A DNA stretch of 64,000 nucleotides, taken from positions 682,001 to 746,000 of the forward strand of contig JBAJFG010000096.1 of the NCBI GenBank assembly GCA_037903475.1, in the 5' to 3' direction. Under the pieces are notes generated by a model that was not told where the DNA came from, made no database searches, and worked only from the letters and a program-made list of their open reading frames with translations. The DNA comes from Ancylostoma caninum. Taxonomy: Eukaryota > Nematoda > Chromadorea > Rhabditida > Ancylostomatidae. The stretch's first letter is position 1. The number at the start of each line of letters is the position of its first letter. This document shows positions 60,914 through 64,000 of this stretch, one piece after another. The position numbers were made by a program, and so were the translations under genes.

Positions 60914-62158
60914 TCCAAAGTTATTCGGCGCAGCGCTCAAGTCGTAATAACGGATATAAGCCTGAGATGCAACTGAATTTGGCCAACTAATCTGTTTGAC
61001 CTTTCTAATTCTGACGTTCTTCATTATTACATAATCCAATAAAACTCTGAATAGCATGGAATCACGGCCCTGTAGAACTGGAAAGGGTGCTGTAGTAGAA
61101 CTCTGCTACTCAAAAATTGCACGTTTTGTGTTTTTTATTTCTTCTTGATACCTTTGCCTGTTTAATGGCATATACGTGCAGGTTGCACGTTTACAAATAA
61201 GAAAATAAATACACAATCAAATCAATGACTACCACCCACCTGTTTCTACTTCTGCGATGCATGAGCTGGGTGTTATCGACAAATGACACAAGGGTTTAGA
61301 GATCAGAGCTCGCAAAAACACGCCGAAGCAGAATAATTCCCACATGTCCTGGTCTCATGTGGTAGAGCGGAAGTTTTCAGACTTCAGTAAGCTTGAATTT
61401 TATAAACGGAAACGTTATATCGGAATATTCTACCGCTGTCAAGCACTATAGACCATTTTTCGTCATTGATCACCAGAAAAAAAATGAAAGTGGACCCCTC
61501 CAACGAACGGGACAAACGCTAACGAAGAAGAAGAAGAAGAAAGCACCAAAAGTCGTATTTGAATATCAGATGCTATTATGTAGTGTAGCTGTATAATGAC
61601 ATCTCAATGGGAATGTGTATAATTAATCAGGTAAAACGCAAGCCCTTGATACCGTGTGAACACGCGTCTCTAGTCCGTTAAAGGATGTCTAATGCCAATT
61701 GTTGTTTGTTATTGCAGCAATTTTTTCCGCATCTTAGGATTACATTCGTGGAGGATTTTACCTCAAGGAGGCGTTATAACGTGATGTAGACGCAAACAGC
61801 ACACCTCGGGAGACGAAGCCTGTACTAACGGCGCATGCTTTCGCATTTTTGAAACTTCCTTCTTTGTCATCGACATTCTATTGTCCGCTAGAAGCTTGAT
61901 ATTGTCAAAAGCACGGTGAACAGAAACTACGCACTGTCAAAACAAGCTCACTCATTGTTTCACCAGTAGTGTTTGCCGCACTACGCTGTCGAACGCGAAA
62001 CACTAAGTTTTGCCATGCATAGACGAGATTGATGATAACCGGTATATTTTATCCACTTTTATCCACAAAGGCAATATCGCGGTAGCTTATAGCTCACAGA
62101 GTGGCACATACGGCACAAAGACCCATATACATGTTAAGCATTACAAAGGTCAGGTTAA
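60914..62158. other. No supported gene
   Basis: AT-rich sequence with a short AAGAAGAAG run near 61530. ACATGTCCTGGTCTCATGTG at 61343 begins a stretch with a tRNA A-box-like GTGGTAGAGC but no B box. Confidence 0.4.
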
Positions 62159-63200
62159 ATATTTCTTTTACTACTGTGCCAACTAAGTTTTCAGGTGGAA
62201 ACTTTTATTATTGGCCTGACGTTTCGACAAGATCGTCTTCTTCAGAGGCCTAAAAGTGGATCGCGCATCTCAGTGAATGTTCTACACGCGCGCTGCGGCA
62301 CTTAGTAACCATTGCTGCGAGCAATTTGAGAAGCTATACTTCGTGATTCAGAGCTCCACCACACGACCACTGCACAACCACTCCCAACGCAAACGCAAGC
62401 TCCCACTTTTCCTTCCTTTCATTTCAGACAAATTTAGCGCGGCTATCTGACAGTATCTGCACCGAGCACAACTGCAAAATGGTGTAATGTTAGTGAGCAT
62501 TCCTAACGATAACATCAGAGAGCAGTTGGTTCGCAATCGGCTCTATGAGAGAGAATGCAAAAAGAACACTGTGTGACATGCCCGTACGGAAAGGTAGGCG
62601 AATGCGCAGAAGTGGGAGTAGTGTATCAAAGCCAGGGTCTGGAGTGTAACGCGCTATACATTGGGGAGACCGGCAGAGCGCTCAGTATACGTACTAGGGA
62701 GCATTTGGCTAACAAGAGGCGTAGAAGTTTAAAATCACCGCTTGGTAAGCACAGAGCCGAAGCGCACGATGGGAAAGATTTCTGTGTCAAATGCAACATT
62801 TTGACATACAAAACAGAGGTTTCGGTTAGAAAAGTCCTCGAAGCCTTCTGGATTGCGAATAAGAACTCATGCATGAACAATAGGAATGAGTGCTTATCCA
62901 TTACCAGTGACTTCCTGCCTTACATATCGTTATGCGAGTTGTAGATAGACTGTATGTAATATAAGATGCGGACACCCAAGTGTTGCTCACTTGTCTGCAA
63001 CTACACTAAGCTGCGGCCTTTCCGCAATAACTGTGGGAAACGGGTCGGTTTATCCTTCGTCTTGGGGTATTTCTATGTAGCAAGCTTGGGAACCGCGAGC
63101 CACTTCTAGACCTCTGAAGAAGACGATCTTGTCGGAATGTCAGGCCAACAGTAAAAGTTTCCACCTAAAAACCTGGTTGGCACAGCAGTAAAAGAAATAT
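62159..63200 (+). mobile_element. Second Penelope-like remnant in about 100-bp inverted repeats
   Basis: 62159-62259 is inverted at 63100-63200. The arms carry GGCCTGACGTTTCGACAAGA followed by TCGTCTTCTTCAGAGG, a sequence type found at Penelope-like termini. Only the endonuclease module lies between the arms. A solo arm-like piece occurs at about 56130-56175. Confidence 0.7.
62555..62944 (+). pseudogene. GIY-YIG endonuclease domain, Penelope-like, 129 codons
   Basis: The frame opens with a zinc-knuckle-like HCVTCPYGK. It then has ALYIGETGRALSIRTREHL, with the GIY-YIG core and the catalytic arginine region. A glutamate lies in VLEAFWI, and the frame closes with NNRNECLSIT and SLCEL. An upstream linker (EQLVRNRLYER at about 62520) lies in another frame, so a frameshift separates them. 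The domain itself has no stop. Without a reverse transcriptase it is a dead fragment, or possibly a nuclease moved by other copies. Confidence 0.72.
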
Positions 63201-63417
63201 TCAACAAGTCATGCCCAGGTTCAGAGAAGAAGATACATGGAAATTATTGAAAGGTCAGATTAGACTACGTCTGGAAGAAGAGGTAGGACTCCTTTAGATC
63301 ACACGTTACGCCCTTTCACGATTTTCCTTTCAGAATTTATGCATTTTTTCATGAAATGCAGATTCTTCGGCGGTTCTTAAACCCGATCTTTCATGACTTT
63401 TCAATTCTTACTCAGAC

Positions 63418-63990
63418 AAACCCTCGCTCGGAGAGAGCGACAATCTCGCTGGAGGTAAGGTCTGGGGCTAGCGAGATTGGGGCGCGCGGCCAGTGAGATT
63501 GTTGCGCGCCGAGCGACCGAGATAGGTGCGCGCGTCCAGCGACGACGTCAAACCGGTCAACATTGGATGATGGTCAAGTTCTGAACGTTGAGAGACAAGG
63601 GTTCACCACGTAGATGTAGTGATGGCGCATGACCACCTTAACGAAAACACCCGCTGTGAATTCTTCTGCAAAGGATGCTAACGGTTGAAGGAGATTGGCT
63701 TCATACCCTACCAAATCTGTTGGATGGAGTCCCAGCGATGCTGCTTCGTATTTCTTGCTGGTGAAGATGTGTTCTTGCGCGCGCCGAGAGAGCATCTTTC
63801 GTTGTCTGCGTCATTCGAAAATCGCCCCTAGTCTGCTCCACACCTAACGAATTTCTGCTCCGGCAGAAGTGAGCGACTTTACCGGCCTTAGCCTTCGAAA
63901 CTGTACTATTTCCTTCTGTTTCGCGCGAAGCGAGGCCGGACTCGCTTCTAGCGGAGTCCTCAAACAAGTGCGAGCGACCAGCGAGGTTTT
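63418..63990. mobile_element. Probable inverted-repeat element at the window edge
   Basis: AAACCCTCGCTCGGAGAGAG at the left resembles the inverse of GTGCGAGCGACCAGCGAGGT followed by TTT at the right. GCGAGATTG and GCGCGC motifs recur in the left 120 bases. Minus ORFs 63574-63795 and 63701-63967 fall inside and are not recognised. Confidence 0.45.
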
Positions 63991-64000
63991 GTATTAGTAA

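Noticed and set aside
61340..61400. tRNA-like stretch GTCTCATGTGGTAGAGCGGA
   Set aside because: An A-box likeness only. No B box, no acceptor stem and no cloverleaf can be drawn.

Overview
The window is eukaryotic and reads as nematode genomic DNA, probably a clade V strongylid such as a hookworm. The inference rests on AT-rich sequence, short introns (some under 60 bases) with TTTCAG-type acceptors, acceptors placed just before start codons as for spliced-leader trans-splicing, and a dense load of mariner elements, short inverted-repeat elements, a tRNA-derived SINE and Penelope-like remnants. No bacterial operon, rRNA, CRISPR array or long intact open reading frame is present. Most six-frame ORFs are chance.

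The one secure gene is a class A G-protein-coupled receptor on the + strand at 23348-27414, rebuilt from ten phase-consistent exons with all seven membrane segments. Two further spliced models have good support: a minus-strand signal-peptide protein with seven cysteines (38351-39343, four exons) and a minus-strand four-exon protein (29634-30782). Weaker spliced candidates lie at 28171-28578, 33018-33617, 36663-36868, 37575-37937 and 42300-42796 (+ strand).

Layout. 1-23 kb is mostly transposon debris: mariner-type elements at 1511-2771 and 8946-10176, a TTAA-flanked foldback element at 4631-5111, SINE pieces around 5.4-6.5 kb, a perfect 36-bp inverted-repeat element at 5980-6200, and a nested inverted-repeat element at 17268-19155. 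23-31 kb holds the receptor and two candidate genes. 31-36 kb is a nest: a decayed mariner transposase, a dispersed repeat, a degenerate tandem array and a Penelope-like remnant. 36-43 kb holds the other candidates, including the secreted protein. 43-64 kb is again repeat-rich: several inverted-repeat elements, a second full-length mariner (45980-47207), a tetranucleotide array next to a 31-bp perfect hairpin, and a second Penelope-like remnant at 62159-63200.

The genes do not form a visible pathway. The only functional theme is membrane or secretory: a receptor, a secreted protein and a small membrane peptide. Exon models were built by eye from splice consensus and reading phase. Without transcript data, all except the receptor should be taken as hypotheses.
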